From the NCBI GenBank assembly GCA_913774955.1, contig CAJYKV010000018.1:1-64000 (forward strand): DNA of 64,000 nt, read 5' to 3'. The stretch is from an uncultured Acidovorax sp. (GTDB taxonomy: Bacteria > Pseudomonadota > Gammaproteobacteria > Burkholderiales > Burkholderiaceae_C). The position numbers and the translations under genes are program-made. Under the pieces are notes generated by a model. The model searched no databases and was not told the origin of the DNA. It worked only from the letters and a program-made list of their open reading frames with translations. Of this stretch, positions 36,901 through 43,667 are shown in pieces; within the stretch, counting starts at the first letter, position 1, and each line of letters begins with the position of its first letter.

Positions 36901-37549
36901 GGCCCTCACCATGGCCGCGTTCGGCGCGCGCGGCACCGGGAAAACAGCGTGGGTGAAGCAGGAGATTGCCCGCCAGCGGCCCGCGCGGCTCATGGTGTGG
37001 GACTTCAAGCATGACCCATCGCTCGTGGACCTGGGCACGCCGCACGCGGCTCTGCCGGACTTCATCGAGGCGCTGCGCGAGCGGCGATTCTCGGTGCGGT
37101 ATCTGGTGGACCACGCGCGCGACGTGCACGCGCAGTTCGAGCTGTTCTGCCAAGCGGCGTGGGTGGCCGGTGACGTGCTGGTGTTCGTGGACGAACTGCC
37201 CGAGGTGACGAAAGCGAACCGCGCGCCGCCGGCATGGCGCCGGCTGGTCAACGTGGGCCGTGAGTACCAGCATGGGGGCAAGGTAAAGCGCGTGGCGATC
37301 ATCGGCGCCGGGCAGCGGCCGGCCGAGTGCGACAAGACCTTCATCGCCAATTGCGATGTGGTCCACACCGGCCGCCTGGGCGACCACGGGGACGCTAAGC
37401 GCATCGCGGGCTCGTGGGGCATCAGCCCCGCGGAGTTGGCCGCGCTGCCGGACCTGCACTACCTCGAAAAGCGCGCCGACAGCCTCGAAATCGTGCGCGG
37501 AGTGCTGTCTTTTCGCAACGCGCCGCGGGCCGCGAAACAGCGCCCTTAG
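36890..37549 (+). CDS. FtsK/HerA-type genome-packaging ATPase
   Basis: A 219-residue soluble P-loop ATPase. Walker A is GARGTGKT (residues 12-19), Walker B VLVFVDE (96-102), and a sensor-type Gln follows in IIGAGQRP. No membrane span is present, unlike the ~400-residue Zot/pI assembly ATPases of filamentous phages; the size fits the packaging ATPases of the PRD1/PM2 lineage (PM2 P9), which pump DNA into preformed membrane-containing capsids. It is four genes downstream of rep and two genes upstream of the major capsid protein. ATG 36911 is a less likely start, since it would leave Walker A five residues from the N-terminus. Confidence 0.85.
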   Translation: MPGKALTMAAFGARGTGKTAWVKQEIARQRPARLMVWDFKHDPSLVDLGTPHAALPDFIEALRERRFSVRYLVDHARDVHAQFELFCQAAWVAGDVLVFVDELPEVTKANRAPPAWRRLVNVGREYQHGGKVKRVAIIGAGQRPAECDKTFIANCDVVHTGRLGDHGDAKRIAGSWGISPAELAALPDLHYLEKRADSLEIVRGVLSFRNAPRAAKQRP

Positions 37550-37565
37550 GCGCCGGGCCTGAGGC

Positions 37566-37624
37566 CGGCGATTTCGCGAATCGCCGAGCCTGCAGTCTCA
37601 TCCGTGGGTCTTCAACAACCACGG
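37566..37624 (+). promoter_or_regulatory. Twin stem-loops in the only sizeable gap of the phage operon
   Basis: The 84-bp space between the ATPase and capsid block has CGGCGATT/AATCGCCG (37566-37573 / 37579-37586) and CCGTGG/CCACGG (37602-37607 / 37619-37624). They may be an RNA processing or attenuation site between replication and structural genes; no T run follows, so this is not a simple terminator. Confidence 0.45.
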
Positions 37625-37633
37625 AACGCCGAT

Positions 37634-37798
37634 ATGGCTAACCTCACTTCCTCGCAGATGACGAAGCTGGCAATTGCCCTCGGCGCCTGCTTCGCGGCCT
37701 ACAAGTTCGCCCCCCACCCTGCCGTCAAGGCCATGGCCCTGGGCTGTGCCGGCGTGATCGTCGGCCGTCAGGTGCCCTACGTGCAGGACGCTCTGTAA
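37634..37798 (+). CDS. Small phage membrane protein (54 aa)
   Basis: A 54-residue protein with two short hydrophobic stretches (LAIALGACFAAYKFA and AMALGCAGVIVG) and no signal peptide. It begins the structural block and precedes the capsid gene by 14 bp. Corticovirus virions contain several such small proteins in the lipid layer beneath the capsid. It could be mistaken for a filamentous-phage coat protein, but it lacks a signal peptide and the rest of an inovirus assembly set. Confidence 0.65.
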   Translation: MANLTSSQMTKLAIALGACFAAYKFAPHPAVKAMALGCAGVIVGRQVPYVQDAL

Positions 37799-37812
37799 GC
37801 GAGGGCCGCGGC

Positions 37813-38652
37813 ATGAACAAGCAAATGATCATGGACCCGTTCCAGAACGTGGTGGGGTCCGGAGTCGCGATCGGCGACATGAACAAGTTCCTCGGCTCGG
37901 TGCTGGAGAAGATCACCCTGACGCTGGGCGGCACCTTCACGAAGTCGCAGATCACGAAGATCGAACTCAAGGCGAACGGGAAAGTGATCTACGAAACGGA
38001 CGGCGCGAAGCTGGACGCCTCGAACCTGTACCTCGGCGCCGCGGCGGATTCGACCATCCTCAAGATCGATTTCATGGACCGCAAGGCCATCACGGCGAAC
38101 GCCCGGCAGGCCGGCGCCATCGATCTGTCGGTCGGCTCGGGCATTACGGCGCTGCGCCTGGAAGTCACCATCTCGGGCGCAACGTCGCCCACCCTGACGG
38201 GCTTCTGCGACGTGAGTCCGCCCACCGCCGACCCGGCGGAGGCCGGCATCCGCGGCCTGATCCTGCGGCGCCACCGTGCCTCCTACGTGGTGGGCGCGGC
38301 CGGCGTGTTCGCGCTGCCCATTCCCCACCTGGACCCGGCCGGCGGCGGCACCAACTATCGCCGCGTGTACTTCTACGCGGCCAACATGACCGCGCTGAAA
38401 ACCGTGCGCGAGGGCATCACGGAACACGAAGTCACCAAGCTGCAGAACGAAGCCGCGCAGAAGGACAACTTCCGCTTCCCGCAGGCCAATCTCGTGGTCT
38501 TCGATCCCGTGCAGGACGGCCAGCTCACGGGCCGCACCTGGGACACGCGCCCCATCGCGGGCGTGCGCTCGGCCCAGTTCTACGGAACGTTCTCGGCGGG
38601 TGAAACCGTCGTCATCGAAACCGAAGAGCTGCTGCCGCTCGCGGCCTACTGA
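37813..38652 (+). CDS. Major capsid protein, corticovirus P2-like (double jelly-roll)
   Basis: A 279-residue beta-rich protein with no membrane span, close in length to the ~270-residue P2 of phage PM2. The N-terminal half has the pattern TLGGTFTKSQITKIELKANGK...YETDGAKLDASN seen in P2 N-terminal jelly-rolls. The second half begins with a RRHRASYV strand, then a LPIPHLD loop, and ends VVIETEELLPL. The two halves of about 140 residues each would be the two beta-barrels of a trimer with pseudo-sixfold symmetry. Followed 2 bp later by a membrane protein gene. The assignment is by length, secondary-structure pattern, genomic place and recollection of P2 and should be tested by structure prediction. 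Confidence 0.75.
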   Translation: MNKQMIMDPFQNVVGSGVAIGDMNKFLGSVLEKITLTLGGTFTKSQITKIELKANGKVIYETDGAKLDASNLYLGAAADSTILKIDFMDRKAITANARQAGAIDLSVGSGITALRLEVTISGATSPTLTGFCDVSPPTADPAEAGIRGLILRRHRASYVVGAAGVFALPIPHLDPAGGGTNYRRVYFYAANMTALKTVREGITEHEVTKLQNEAAQKDNFRFPQANLVVFDPVQDGQLTGRTWDTRPIAGVRSAQFYGTFSAGETVVIETEELLPLAAY

Positions 38653-38654
38653 TC

Positions 38655-38933
38655 ATGGGCGATACCAGCATCACAGCACAGCAGGACGCGCTGCGGCCCC
38701 TGCGCATGTTCGTGGGCGCGCTCACGGGCGCGCTGGCCGGTGCTGATCAGTCGTTCGCGTACGGCGACATGGGCGCGTGGAACGTGCCCGGCGGCTACCA
38801 ATCGATCGGCCCCTACGGCTACGCGGTCGAGGGCAAGCCCTTGGCCGTCACCCGCGGCGGCGGCGTCGTCATCTCGCCTATGCTGATCATGATCGGCCTG
38901 GGCGCGGCGGCGGTCTTCATTTGGAAGCGCTGA
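38655..38933 (+). CDS. Phage membrane protein (92 aa)
   Basis: A 92-residue protein with a Gly/Tyr-rich middle and a C-terminal membrane span (VVISPMLIMIGLGAAAVFIW) ending in KR. The N-terminal 65 residues would point away from the basic side. It is 2 bp from the capsid gene and 1 bp from the next gene. A virion inner-membrane protein is the simplest reading. Confidence 0.65.
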   Translation: MGDTSITAQQDALRPLRMFVGALTGALAGADQSFAYGDMGAWNVPGGYQSIGPYGYAVEGKPLAVTRGGGVVISPMLIMIGLGAAAVFIWKR

Positions 38934-38934
38934 C

Positions 38935-39189
38935 GTGGCGAGCGCGAACCTCTCCATCCCCGGGCTGGGCTCCATGGGCTTCGGCCTGGGCGGCATGCCA
39001 ATGCCGTCGTTCTCCTCGTCGGCGGCGGCGTCGCTCGACCAGCGCGGGGCGGAGTGGAGCCTCGGCGGCGGGGATTGGTCCGTCAACATGGGCGGCTCCG
39101 GGACGGCGCTGCAGGCCGCGGCGGGCGGCATGAATTGGCTGCTGATCGCCGCCGCAGTGGGGGCCGCGTGGCTGCTGATGCGTCGGTGA
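38935..39189 (+). CDS. Phage membrane protein (84 aa)
   Basis: Begins with GTG 38935. The first 65 residues are Gly/Ser/Met-rich, and the last 20 form a membrane span (NWLLIAAAVGAAWLLM) ending RR, the same layout as the 92-aa protein before it. Its TGA overlaps the next GTG start at 39186. Probably a virion membrane component. Confidence 0.62.
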   Translation: MASANLSIPGLGSMGFGLGGMPMPSFSSSAAASLDQRGAEWSLGGGDWSVNMGGSGTALQAAAGGMNWLLIAAAVGAAWLLMRR

Positions 39190-39575
39190 TCGCCGTCCCA
39201 TGGGACGCGGAGCGCATCGCGGCGCTGCAGCCCTCCGTGGACGCGAATCCGTGGGGGCCGCTGGAGGGTCCGCTGGATGTGTTCGGCGGCGCGCTGCTGT
39301 ACGAATTCACCCAGGGCGGCGCGCATGCGCTGCTGGCCGTGCGGCCGGTGGCGCTGGCCCGCGGTGTGCGCCTGGATGCCGTGGGCCTCGTCAGCACGGG
39401 GGACCGGCTGCAGGCCGGCGCCATCGATGGCGCGTTGGTCGCCATCGCGCGCCAGCACGGCGCGCGGCAAGTGGCGATGTGCACCCAGCGGGCGCACGTC
39501 ACGCGGGCCTGTGCGCGGCACGGCTGGGAAATTTCGGGGGTCGTGATGACCAAAGGGGTAGGGCATGTCCAGTAG
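39186..39575 (+). CDS. Phage protein, possibly GNAT-fold (129 aa)
   Basis: Starts at GTG 39186, overlapping the previous stop by 3 bp. A 129-residue soluble alpha/beta protein; the run LDAVGLVSTGDRL...ALVAIARQHGARQVAMCTQRAHVTRACARHGWEISGVVMTK resembles the second half of a GNAT acetyltransferase (beta4, helix 3, cysteine/tyrosine region, beta6-7), but the acetyl-CoA pyrophosphate loop is not clear. It overlaps the following gene by 11 bp. Function within the virus is unknown. Confidence 0.55.
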   Translation: MIAVPWDAERIAALQPSVDANPWGPLEGPLDVFGGALLYEFTQGGAHALLAVRPVALARGVRLDAVGLVSTGDRLQAGAIDGALVAIARQHGARQVAMCTQRAHVTRACARHGWEISGVVMTKGVGHVQ

Positions 39576-40167
39576 CCGCAGCGGCACCAATCAGAGCACG
39601 TCGCAGACCGACAACCGGCGTGTCATCGGCCAAGGCGGGATCAGCGCCGAGGGATCGACGGTCAACTACTCGACCACAAACAACACCACCACGCTGGACG
39701 GCGACGTGGTGAACCGCGCCTTTGGCTTCGGGAATGCGTCGCTCGATCTGGCGAATGATTCGGTGGCCGGCGCGCTGGGCTTCGGCGAGCACGCCATGAA
39801 GCTGGTGGCGGACACGAACGCCGATGCGCTCGCCTTCGCCGACCAGAACGCCACGCGCAACAGCCAAATGGCCTACAACGTGGTGGGTGACGCCCTGAGC
39901 AGCTCCGACGCGGCCATGGCCCGCGCGCTGTCGTTCGGCGGAAATGCGCTCGATGCGGCGGTGGGCGCGAGCGAAAACGCGATGCTCTCGGCGCTCAAGT
40001 TCGGCGGCAGCTCGCTCGGCCTCGCGTTCGGCACGCTGGCCGACTCGCAGGCCCTCGTGAAAGACGCCTATGCGGACGCCAAGGGCCGCGGCGCGCTAAC
40101 CGACAAAATGATCATGGGCGCCATCGCGGCAATGGCGGTCGTGGCCTTCGCGGCGATCAAAAAATGA
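39565..40167 (+). CDS. Repeat-containing phage membrane protein (200 aa)
   Basis: A 200-residue protein with a Ser/Thr/Asn-rich N-terminus (TVNYSTTNNTTTLDGDVVNRAFGFG), four degenerate helical repeats built around A-L/F-x-F-G (AFGFGNAS, ALGFGEHA, ALSFGGNA, ALKFGGSS), and a C-terminal membrane span (IMGAIAAMAVVAFAAI) ending KK. The design suggests a rod or coiled bundle anchored in the virion membrane. It overlaps its neighbours at both ends (11 and 4 bp). Confidence 0.6.
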   Translation: MSSSRSGTNQSTSQTDNRRVIGQGGISAEGSTVNYSTTNNTTTLDGDVVNRAFGFGNASLDLANDSVAGALGFGEHAMKLVADTNADALAFADQNATRNSQMAYNVVGDALSSSDAAMARALSFGGNALDAAVGASENAMLSALKFGGSSLGLAFGTLADSQALVKDAYADAKGRGALTDKMIMGAIAAMAVVAFAAIKK

Positions 40168-40754
40168 CGTTCAAGCCCTCCAACTTCTACGACTTCACGG
40201 TACCGGCGAACGGGGCGTTTCTGCTCACGGTGGCCGGTGACTACTGGAAGATCATGTCGGCCTCGGGGCCGCTGGCGATCAAGGCCGATTGGGGCGAGCT
40301 GCGCGGCCTGATCGCCGGCCAGGGCCTGGAGGATTCGCCGTTCCAGCGCCTGTACATCACCGACCAGAGCGGCGCGCCGAACGTCGTGCGCATCTTCATC
40401 GGGGACCGGAAATTCATCGATGGGCTGCAGGGCACCGTGCAGGTTCAAGGCGGCTCCATCGTGGTAACGTCCCAGGTGCAGCCCAAGGCCGTGATCGACA
40501 ACGTGCAGCGCACCGTCACGAACGCCAGTGCGCAGCTCCTGGCGGCTCGCGCCGGGCGGCAATACCTTCTGATCCAGAACCGCGATGCAGCGGCGTCGGT
40601 CTACCTGGGATTCGGCAAGGCGGCCACCGTGGCGGATGGCCTGCGCGTGGTGCCCGGTGGCTCGTTCGAGCTGGTCGGAATCACCACGGAGCAAGCGGTG
40701 TTCGCCATCGGGGACGTGGCCTCGAATCCCAACGTCGTGACGGTGGAGGGCTGA
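40164..40754 (+). CDS. Phage structural protein, vertex/penton candidate (196 aa)
   Basis: A 196-residue beta-rich protein without membrane span. FYDFTVPANGAFLLTVAGDYWKIMSASGPL and RQYLLIQNRDAAASVYLGFGKAATVADGLRVVPGGSFEL are of the type found in phage capsid decoration and baseplate beta-sandwiches. Located between the membrane-protein cluster and a spike-tip-like gene, it may be the penton base or lower spike part. Coupled to the previous gene by ATGA. Confidence 0.55.
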   Translation: MTFKPSNFYDFTVPANGAFLLTVAGDYWKIMSASGPLAIKADWGELRGLIAGQGLEDSPFQRLYITDQSGAPNVVRIFIGDRKFIDGLQGTVQVQGGSIVVTSQVQPKAVIDNVQRTVTNASAQLLAARAGRQYLLIQNRDAAASVYLGFGKAATVADGLRVVPGGSFELVGITTEQAVFAIGDVASNPNVVTVEG

Positions 40755-40757
40755 CGC

Positions 40758-41084
40758 ATGCCGGTGACTTCGGGGCAGGGCGGCGGCGTGCTGAATCTCA
40801 CGATGAAGGCGTGGGTCTACGTGCGCAAGGATGGAAGCGTGGTTCGCTCGTTCAACGTCAGCGGCGTCACGCGGACCGCGCAGGGTCGATACCAGATCAA
40901 TTTCCAAAACGCAATGGCTTCGGCGGCCTGGGTGGCCCGCGTGCCGGCGCTGTCCGGTGGCGCGGAAGTCGTCAGCGCGCCCTATATCTCGGGAACGTCG
41001 ACGTTCGGCGGACAGTGCTCGTTCTTCAATGCGAGCGGCGGGGCCGGGCCGGATACCGACTTCTACATGGAGTTCTACGAATGA
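40758..41084 (+). CDS. Phage spike/receptor-binding candidate (108 aa)
   Basis: A 108-residue beta-rich protein. KAWVYVRKDGSVVRSFNVSGVTRTAQGRYQINFQNAM is like the C-terminal receptor-binding or tip domain of many tail fibres, which here stands as a separate gene. In PM2 the spike is a single ~335-residue protein; in this element the function may be split between this gene and the one before it. Its TGA overlaps the ATG of the muralytic gene. Confidence 0.55.
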   Translation: MPVTSGQGGGVLNLTMKAWVYVRKDGSVVRSFNVSGVTRTAQGRYQINFQNAMASAAWVARVPALSGGAEVVSAPYISGTSTFGGQCSFFNASGGAGPDTDFYMEFYE

Positions 41085-41758
41085 TCCGGTGGGTGCTGGC
41101 CCTGGTCGGCGTGCTGGGTGTGGCGGCGTTCGCCGCGCGCCGCACGACGACGATGGCCGGCGCCGGAATGACGGGCGGGCTGGTGTTCGCGCCCTGGTCG
41201 GAGGTGCCGGGCGATGCCTCGGCGCCGCCCGATGAGCCGGACCAGCAGACCAATTTTTTTGAGGACGTGATAGTGGCGATCAACCCGACAACCTACACCC
41301 CGGCAGCAGTGCCGGCGGACGTGGCGCAGACCAATCGGCGCGCCTTCCTGGACATGATCGCCTGGGCCGAAGGCACGGCCGGCGATGACGGCTACCGCAT
41401 GCTCTTCGGCGGCCGGCTCTTCGATTCGTTCGCTGACCATCCGCGCGTCTACGTGCCGTTCCGGAACACATCGAGCAGCGCCGCGGGCCGGTACCAAATC
41501 CTGGCCCGGACCTGGGACGGCGTGCGCGGAAAGCTGGGCCTGCCCGACTTCTCGCCGCCCAACCAGGACGCGGCAGCGCTGGAGCTGATCCGCGAGAGAG
41601 GCGCGCTCAACGATGTGGACGCGGGCCGCGTGGCCGATGCCATCGCGAAGGTGCGCAAGGTGTGGGCCAGTCTGCCCGGCGCCGGCTACAACCAGCCCGA
41701 GCGCGGGCTCGTCGCGCTCATGGGCGTGTACCAGCAGGCAGGAGGCAACATCGCATGA
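41081..41758 (+). CDS. Membrane-anchored lambda-R-type muralytic enzyme (GH104)
   Basis: A 225-residue protein with an N-terminal membrane span (VLALVGVLGVAAFAA, residues 5-19), a Pro/Asp-rich linker to about 80, then a full lambda endolysin (gpR) type domain. AFLDMIAWAEGTAGDDGY contains the catalytic Glu97; further family matches are LFDSFADHP, SSAAGRYQI, DFSPPNQDAAALELIRERGAL and WASLPGAGYNQ. Lambda R cleaves peptidoglycan as a lytic transglycosylase. The anchor suggests a virion-membrane enzyme for cell-wall penetration, as in PRD1 or PM2-like viruses, or a signal-arrest endolysin for release. Confidence 0.88.
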   Translation: MIRWVLALVGVLGVAAFAARRTTTMAGAGMTGGLVFAPWSEVPGDASAPPDEPDQQTNFFEDVIVAINPTTYTPAAVPADVAQTNRRAFLDMIAWAEGTAGDDGYRMLFGGRLFDSFADHPRVYVPFRNTSSSAAGRYQILARTWDGVRGKLGLPDFSPPNQDAAALELIRERGALNDVDAGRVADAIAKVRKVWASLPGAGYNQPERGLVALMGVYQQAGGNIA

Positions 41759-42144
41759 CCACCGCGGCACCATCCCCCAATCCAACGAATCTGCTGCTCC
41801 TGGCTGTGATAGGCATCGGGGCTTACTACATGATGACCCGCCGGGCATACGCCCAGCCGGTCTATGCAGGCCAGCAGCAGCAATCCAACCGCAACAGCAC
41901 CGCCGCGCTACTGGCGGCCGGCGTCGGCGCTCTCGGGAAGCTCTTCGGCGGCAGCGGCTCCGGCACGCCCCTGCTGGGCACCTACGACGGCAGGTCGCAG
42001 ACCCCATGGGACGTGACCCCGCAGGGCTCGGACGGACCGCGCTACAACAACCCGTCGGCCTACGTGGCTGACGATGGGCTCGCATACAACCCGGCGAACT
42101 ACGCGCCCTGGGACTCGATGCAGCTCCCCTATGGGACGATGTGA
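41755..42144 (+). CDS. Phage membrane protein with RYNNPSAY motif (129 aa)
   Basis: N-terminal span (NLLLLAVIGIGAYYMM, residues 12-27) then a soluble Gly/Ser/Gln-rich domain with DVTPQGSDGPRYNNPSAY near the C-terminus. It shares membrane topology and the RYNNPSAY sequence with the product at 42662-43087, so the two may be paralogues or partners. Coupled to the muralytic gene (ATGA). No known family. Confidence 0.62.
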   Translation: MTTAAPSPNPTNLLLLAVIGIGAYYMMTRRAYAQPVYAGQQQQSNRNSTAALLAAGVGALGKLFGGSGSGTPLLGTYDGRSQTPWDVTPQGSDGPRYNNPSAYVADDGLAYNPANYAPWDSMQLPYGTM

Positions 42145-42665
42145 TGGAGCGGCGCACGATGATCGGGCTGGCGGCTGCTGCTGCCGTGGTGGCCCTGCTG
42201 TACATGCGCAAGGGCCAGGCGGCGGCCACCGTCGCCGGAACCTCGGGCGTGATTTCCTCGGGGTCCAACAACGCGGGCTCCCTGGCCGCTGCACTGTCGC
42301 AGGCCGCGAGCGGCGCGTCCGCGCTGTGGCCGGGCAGCACGGCGCCATCGGTGGGCTACACGAAGCCGGCGCGGGTGTCCGATCCGGTCGCCGCGGCGCC
42401 TGCGCCGAAGCCCACGCCCGTCCCGAAGCCTACCGTCACCGAATCCGTCTTCGTGGCGGCGGCGCCCGCGCCTGTTCCGTCGTCGGGCGGGGCGGTGTTC
42501 GGCGCTGCCAGCACCGGGAATTCGCAGTTCGATTCGACCGTCTCGCCCACCGGGCTGCGCACCTACGCAGATGGCAGTACGCACCAGATGACGGACGGGG
42601 AGTTGTACGTGTTCCGGCTGCAGCAGAGCGGGAAAAACCCGGCCGCGGCCTTGGGGTACGCGTGA
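42144..42665 (+). CDS. Phage membrane protein with Pro-rich stalk (173 aa)
   Basis: Start ATG 42144 overlaps the preceding TGA; GTG 42141 is an alternative. N-terminal span (MIGLAAAAAVVALLYM), then an Ala/Ser-rich part and a KPTPVPKPT stalk, ending in a compact domain (FDSTVSPTGLRTYADGSTHQMTDGELYVFRLQQ). The layout suits a virion protein reaching from membrane to capsid vertex. Confidence 0.6.
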   Translation: MERRTMIGLAAAAAVVALLYMRKGQAAATVAGTSGVISSGSNNAGSLAAALSQAASGASALWPGSTAPSVGYTKPARVSDPVAAAPAPKPTPVPKPTVTESVFVAAAPAPVPSSGGAVFGAASTGNSQFDSTVSPTGLRTYADGSTHQMTDGELYVFRLQQSGKNPAAALGYA

Positions 42666-43087
42666 GTATGCAGGGCCTCGCCGTCCGGGCGGTGCTGGTC
42701 GTGGCCGGCGTGGGCGCCCTGGTGTGGGTAGGCCGGCGCGTGGCGCAGGCCGTGGCCGCCCCGGGCGGCTACGTGGACCAGATCGCGGCCTGGGGGTCGC
42801 AGGCGGCTACGGCAATCACGCCGTGGAGCCCGGACAACGTGGCCTACCAGACCGCGAACCGCGGCGTGCAGTCGATCCCGGGATACGAACACGACACGGT
42901 CGGGACGGCCATCTATCGATGGCTGCACCCGGAGCAAGATGATCACAACAGCAGCTACTACACGGGGACGCCAGCACCGGCGCCGGCCGGGTGGAGCACG
43001 GGCGGCGGGCGCTACAACAACCCAAGTGCGTACACGCCGCCTGAAACCATCGTGCCCGACTACTCGGGCGCGGGCGTCTGGGGATGA
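42662..43087 (+). CDS. Phage membrane protein with RYNNPSAY motif (141 aa)
   Basis: GTG 42662 overlaps the previous TGA; ATG 42668 would shorten it by two residues. N-terminal span (AVRAVLVVAGVGALVWV), middle helix, and a C-terminal part with GGRYNNPSAYTPPE. The motif shared with 41755-42144 suggests a repeated structural role. No known family. Confidence 0.6.
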   Translation: MSMQGLAVRAVLVVAGVGALVWVGRRVAQAVAAPGGYVDQIAAWGSQAATAITPWSPDNVAYQTANRGVQSIPGYEHDTVGTAIYRWLHPEQDDHNSSYYTGTPAPAPAGWSTGGGRYNNPSAYTPPETIVPDYSGAGVWG

Positions 43088-43096
43088 AAGGGCACC

Positions 43097-43267
43097 ATGA
43101 AACAGTTTTTCCTGAACCGGCTCCGCGAGCCATCCACCTATGCCGGCGTGGGCGTGCTCGGCGCGGCCTTCGGCATCTCGCCTGAACTCCTCGGGCCCAT
43201 CGGGCAGCTCGTCATGGGCGCGGGCGGCCTGCTGGCGATCCTGCTGCGCGACAAGGGTACGCAGTGA
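43097..43267 (+). CDS. Holin-like small membrane protein (56 aa)
   Basis: Begins MKQFFLNRLREPSTYAGVGVLGAAFG, a start seen in many short phage holin-like proteins, then a second hydrophobic segment (PIGQLVMGAGGLLAILL) and a charged tail. Two short spans with short polar ends suggest a holin or membrane-lysis role. The TGA overlaps the GTG start of the next gene. Confidence 0.65.
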   Translation: MKQFFLNRLREPSTYAGVGVLGAAFGISPELLGPIGQLVMGAGGLLAILLRDKGTQ

Positions 43268-43434
43268 TCGCGCCGCGCGAGCTGCTCACCGGCGTCTGCT
43301 CGATGCTGGTCGGGATGATGATCACCTACGGCCTGTCGGCCGTGAAGCTGGAGGCGCGCGTGAACGCCATCGAGAAGGGCGTGGCCCGGATCGAAGCGCG
43401 GATGGACCGCATCGGAACGGGGGCGGTCAAGTGA
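43264..43434 (+). CDS. Small membrane protein with coiled-coil tail (56 aa)
   Basis: GTG 43264 start, coupled to the holin-like gene. One span (LTGVCSMLVGMMITYGLSAV) then a short heptad-type helix (LEARVNAIEKGVARIEARMDRI). The layout resembles small phage lysis accessory or Rz-like inner-membrane proteins, but no spanin motif is seen. Confidence 0.6.
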   Translation: MIAPRELLTGVCSMLVGMMITYGLSAVKLEARVNAIEKGVARIEARMDRIGTGAVK

Positions 43435-43436
43435 AG

Positions 43437-43586
43437 ATGCCCGCCTTCCTGCCGTCCCCGGCTGAAATCGGCCGGGAAACCATCATCCTGATCTGCGGCG
43501 CGCTGCTCGCGGCCTGGATCATGTCGAACTGGCCGCAGGGCCGGACGTTCATCCGCAACGCCTGGGGCGAACCCGGCACCCACTGA
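43437..43586 (+). CDS. Small phage membrane protein (49 aa)
   Basis: A 49-residue protein with one membrane span (TIILICGALLAAWIM) and polar ends. ATG 43437 lies 2 bp after the preceding stop (GTG 43431 is also open). Part of the lysis/membrane gene cluster at the operon end. Confidence 0.55.
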   Translation: MPAFLPSPAEIGRETIILICGALLAAWIMSNWPQGRTFIRNAWGEPGTH

Positions 43587-43601
43587 CGAAAGGAGACTGC
43601 C

Positions 43602-43667
43602 ATGGCACGACGCACGCGTCGAACCCCTCCGCGGGGCAAGAACGGCCGCTTCAAGAAGCGCCGCTGA
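43602..43667 (+). CDS. Tiny highly basic phage protein (21 aa)
   Basis: ATG 43602 to TGA 43665-43667 encodes 21 residues, of which 11 are Arg or Lys; it opens MARRTRRTPPRGK and ends FKKRR. An AGGAG ribosome-binding site at 43591-43595 is spaced 6 bp from the ATG and is the best in the operon. PM2/PRD1-like and adenoviral virions carry small basic DNA-condensing proteins, so a packaged DNA-binding peptide is plausible. Its end overlaps the convergent regulator gene by 17 bp. Confidence 0.6.
   Translation: MARRTRRTPPRGKNGRFKKRR

Noticed and set aside
39186-39575. Confident acetyltransferase call for the 129-aa phage protein
   Set aside because: The acetyl-CoA binding loop (R/Q-x-x-G-x-G/A) is not clear; only a tentative GNAT-fold remark is kept.
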